Position numbers and translations under genes: made by a program
The notes under the pieces: model-generated
Told to the model about the DNA's origin: nothing
The model's input: only the letters and a program-made list of their open reading frames with translations
Database searches by the model: none
Assembly: GCA_016946835.1 (NCBI GenBank)
Contig: JACVTC010000088.1
Location: 719,001 to 777,500, forward strand
Length of the DNA stretch: 58,500 bases
Source of the DNA: Neocallimastix lanati (nom. inval.)
Taxonomy: Eukaryota > Neocallimastigomycota > Neocallimastigomycetes > Neocallimastigales > Neocallimastigaceae
Reading direction: 5' to 3'
Shown: positions 56,342-58,500 of the stretch, piece after piece
Layout: the number at the start of each line of letters is the position of its first letter
Numbering within the stretch: position 1 is the first letter of the stretch

Positions 56342-58429
56342 TTATAGAGTAGCTAATTTTGGTTCTGGAGAAGCAATTTCTGGTTGTACAGTTTTTCTAC
56401 TATGAAGAAGATCTAACCATTCTGGCATACCGGTTTGATCGAGCATAGCCTATTTATTATTGTTATCATTTTATTATGTTATCAATACTTTTTTATATTC
56501 TTTTTTTATTATTTTATAACAAAAAAATAAATAAATAAAATTAAGCTAAACGTACTTGGAAATAGGTTCCATTTTTATCAACCTTCTTTCTAAATTCAGT
56601 AGCCTTAAGTAATGGAACGTGAACATATTGATTATTAATACTACCAACAATCTTTTTAATAAATTATTATTCAATTATTAACAAAATTTTTAGTTAATAT
56701 TAATTCAAATATAAATATATATATAATATTAAATTATAAAAAAAAAAAAAAAATTATTTTAATGTTATATTTTAAATAATTTTACCATATCAGTTTTTCC
56801 AGCCATAGCAGCATGACAACACCTAATAGGAAAAAATCATTACAAAAAATTAATTTAAATAATAAAAATTAAAAATTACATATACAAACATAATAAATAC
56901 ATCTGAGCTAAAATAGTAGAATATGCAGCATCAAATGGATTAGCTATAATATTAAATATATAATAATAATTAGTAATTAATTTATTTTCAATCTTTTAAT
57001 TAATTTTAACAATTAAATATCATTATTTTTTTTACCTTTACAACATCTAATTTGGTATGATGGATCAATATAAATCACCTTACATTCAACACCCTTTTCT
57101 TCAAGTCTATTATTATAAATTAATTTTAAATATATAATATTTTTTACAAATTTATAAAAATTATAATTTTATAATAAGACAAATTAAAATAATAATTTAA
57201 TTAAATATTATTTTGAATATTAATTCTTAATTAACATTAGTCAATTTATTAATGTTTTTATAAACCTTTTTGGAATTTCAGATTTTAAGTAAAGACCAAT
57301 ATCTTGAAGTACGTTATTTCCAGATTTATCTTTCTTACCAGTTGGTGGAAGAATATCCTTTTTTTTTATTTTTTAATTTTTTTTTTAATTTTTATTTTTT
57401 ATTTTATTAATTGAAAATATATTTATATAATTTAATAATAAAAAGTTTTAATTAAAATATTATAAAAAACAATAATAAAAGTACTTGTCCAGCTCCTTCA
57501 GCACAAACAATTACGCAATGTTCGCTAGTCTTAAATCTAGTAATTAAATATTCTATTAATTCATCCATGGTAAATTTAGCCTTTTCGATAAATATATTTA
57601 ATATTAATGACCATATAAATAACAAAATTAATTTATTAATAAATTCAAATTTTAATAGTATTAAATTCTAATAATTAATTACCTCTGGTAATAAAACAAT
57701 ATTAACATCACCAGATGAAATAGCTATTTAAATTTAAAAATATATATATATATATATTTAAATTTGTAAATATTATTGATTATTAATATATCTTTATTTA
57801 TATATTAAAAAATTACAAGCATTTAAGGCAATAAATCCAGAATCTCTTCCCATTAATTTAACAAGACCAATTCCGTTGAAAACAGATCTAGCTTCTTGAT
57901 GAGCAGCTAAAATTGGAGCTTGTGCTTGTTCAATAGCTGTTTCAAAACCAAAAGTTCTATCAACATAAGCTAAATCATTATCAACAGTCTATATATATTA
58001 TAATTTTTATATACAATATAATTATATATATGTTTTTATTAATAAACTTATAAATTATTAAAACATATATATATATATTATTTTACTTTTGGAACACCAA
58101 TAACAGAAATTTGTCTATTTCTCTTGGAAACTTCTTCGTAAATTTGATGTGCACCCTTTTGAGTACCATCACCACCTTTTATTTTTTATTTTTTTTAATA
58201 ATTATAATGATATATTAAATATTTAATTAGTTTTAAATTTAATCTTTTATATTTAACTAATAATTAAATACATTATATGATTCAAATATATTTGGTTTTG
58301 ATATATATTATATTTTTATTATCATCATTCTTTTTATTAATAATATTTATATATATACCAATAGTAACTAAAATATCAACACCAAGTTCAATTATATTAT
58401 CTACCATAACTTTACTGTCTTGGTGACCT
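56342..58429 (-). CDS. Phosphofructokinase, plant/protist (group III) type, C-terminal ~304 aa, runs off right edge
   Basis: Eleven exons in the window: 58359-58429, 58087-58175, 57817-57988, 57683-57723, 57485-57580, 57266-57357, 57036-57106, 56901-56943, 56786-56822, 56556-56651 and 56342-56449. All phases agree. It phosphorylates fructose-6-phosphate in glycolysis. Motifs: [23 protein letters not shown] (joined across a splice), [24 protein letters not shown], and [15 protein letters not shown] with Gly rather than GGDD argues for ATP as donor. The Lys after the GVP segment is a feature of the PPi-type clade. This combination is known in plant and kinetoplastid ATP-PFKs. It is not the duplicated opisthokont PFK of yeast or animals. 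The N-terminus lies outside the window. Confidence 0.88.
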
Positions 58430-58500
58430 CTAAATTAATATTTTATTATAAATATATTATTATTATATTAATAATAATAGAAATAAGTAAATATATAAAT

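Overview
The window is a stretch of nuclear DNA from a very A+T-rich eukaryote, most likely a fungus. It has short AT-rich spliceosomal introns (GTAAGT/GTATAT donors, AATAG/TTTAG acceptors), long poly(A)/poly(T) and AAT/ATT tracts, and Asn-rich proteins. The clearest lineage markers are an animal/fungal-type glycogen synthase and an Rxt3-domain protein of the Rpd3L histone deacetylase complex. Together with a plant-type phosphofructokinase and an intronless, bacterial-looking CobW GTPase, this best fits an anaerobic gut fungus (Neocallimastigomycota). The clade assignment is inference; the fungal identity is better supported.

Layout. 1-1177 (-): N-terminal part of a tuberin (TSC2) homologue, running off the left edge. 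2285-3316 (-): five-exon RPA-interacting protein (RPAIN). 5238-6215 (+): single-exon CobW/YjiA-like GTPase. 6855-7930: decayed membrane-protein-like coding remnants. 9328-13040 (+): ten-exon oxysterol-binding-protein-related gene with an altered signature motif. 13926-24306 (-): a nest of APE-type non-LTR retrotransposons (LINEs) with endonuclease, reverse transcriptase, CCHC finger and an unusual C-terminal extension, all decayed. 25674-28253 (-): glycogen synthase. 28254-37962: a gene-poor AT desert with two short retro-insertions whose target duplications are readable. 37963-47507 (-): a giant nine-exon Rxt3 protein (about 2,699 aa). 49603-50332 (-): SCOC-like short coiled-coil protein. 50727-51515: another LINE 3' fragment. 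52115-53349 (-): seven-exon Rab1/Ypt1. 56342-58429 (-): the 3' eleven exons of a phosphofructokinase, running off the right edge.

The host genes are housekeeping functions: TOR signalling brake, RPA import, carbohydrate storage and glycolysis, lipid transfer, ER-Golgi traffic, chromatin. They are not an operon or cluster. I reconstructed exon structures by hand; every internal junction was checked for reading-frame phase and, where possible, against remembered family motifs.

The most unusual content is the retrotransposon biology. One LINE carries two later retro-insertions at exactly the same 13-14 bp target, leaving three copies of that target. Two independent short insertions elsewhere begin at the same palindromic motif of the LINE 3' region. 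One insertion is followed by three tandem target-plus-poly(A) units. The LINE proteins share a C-terminal extension that I do not recognise. The oxysterol-binding protein has lost the two histidines that normally hold PI4P.
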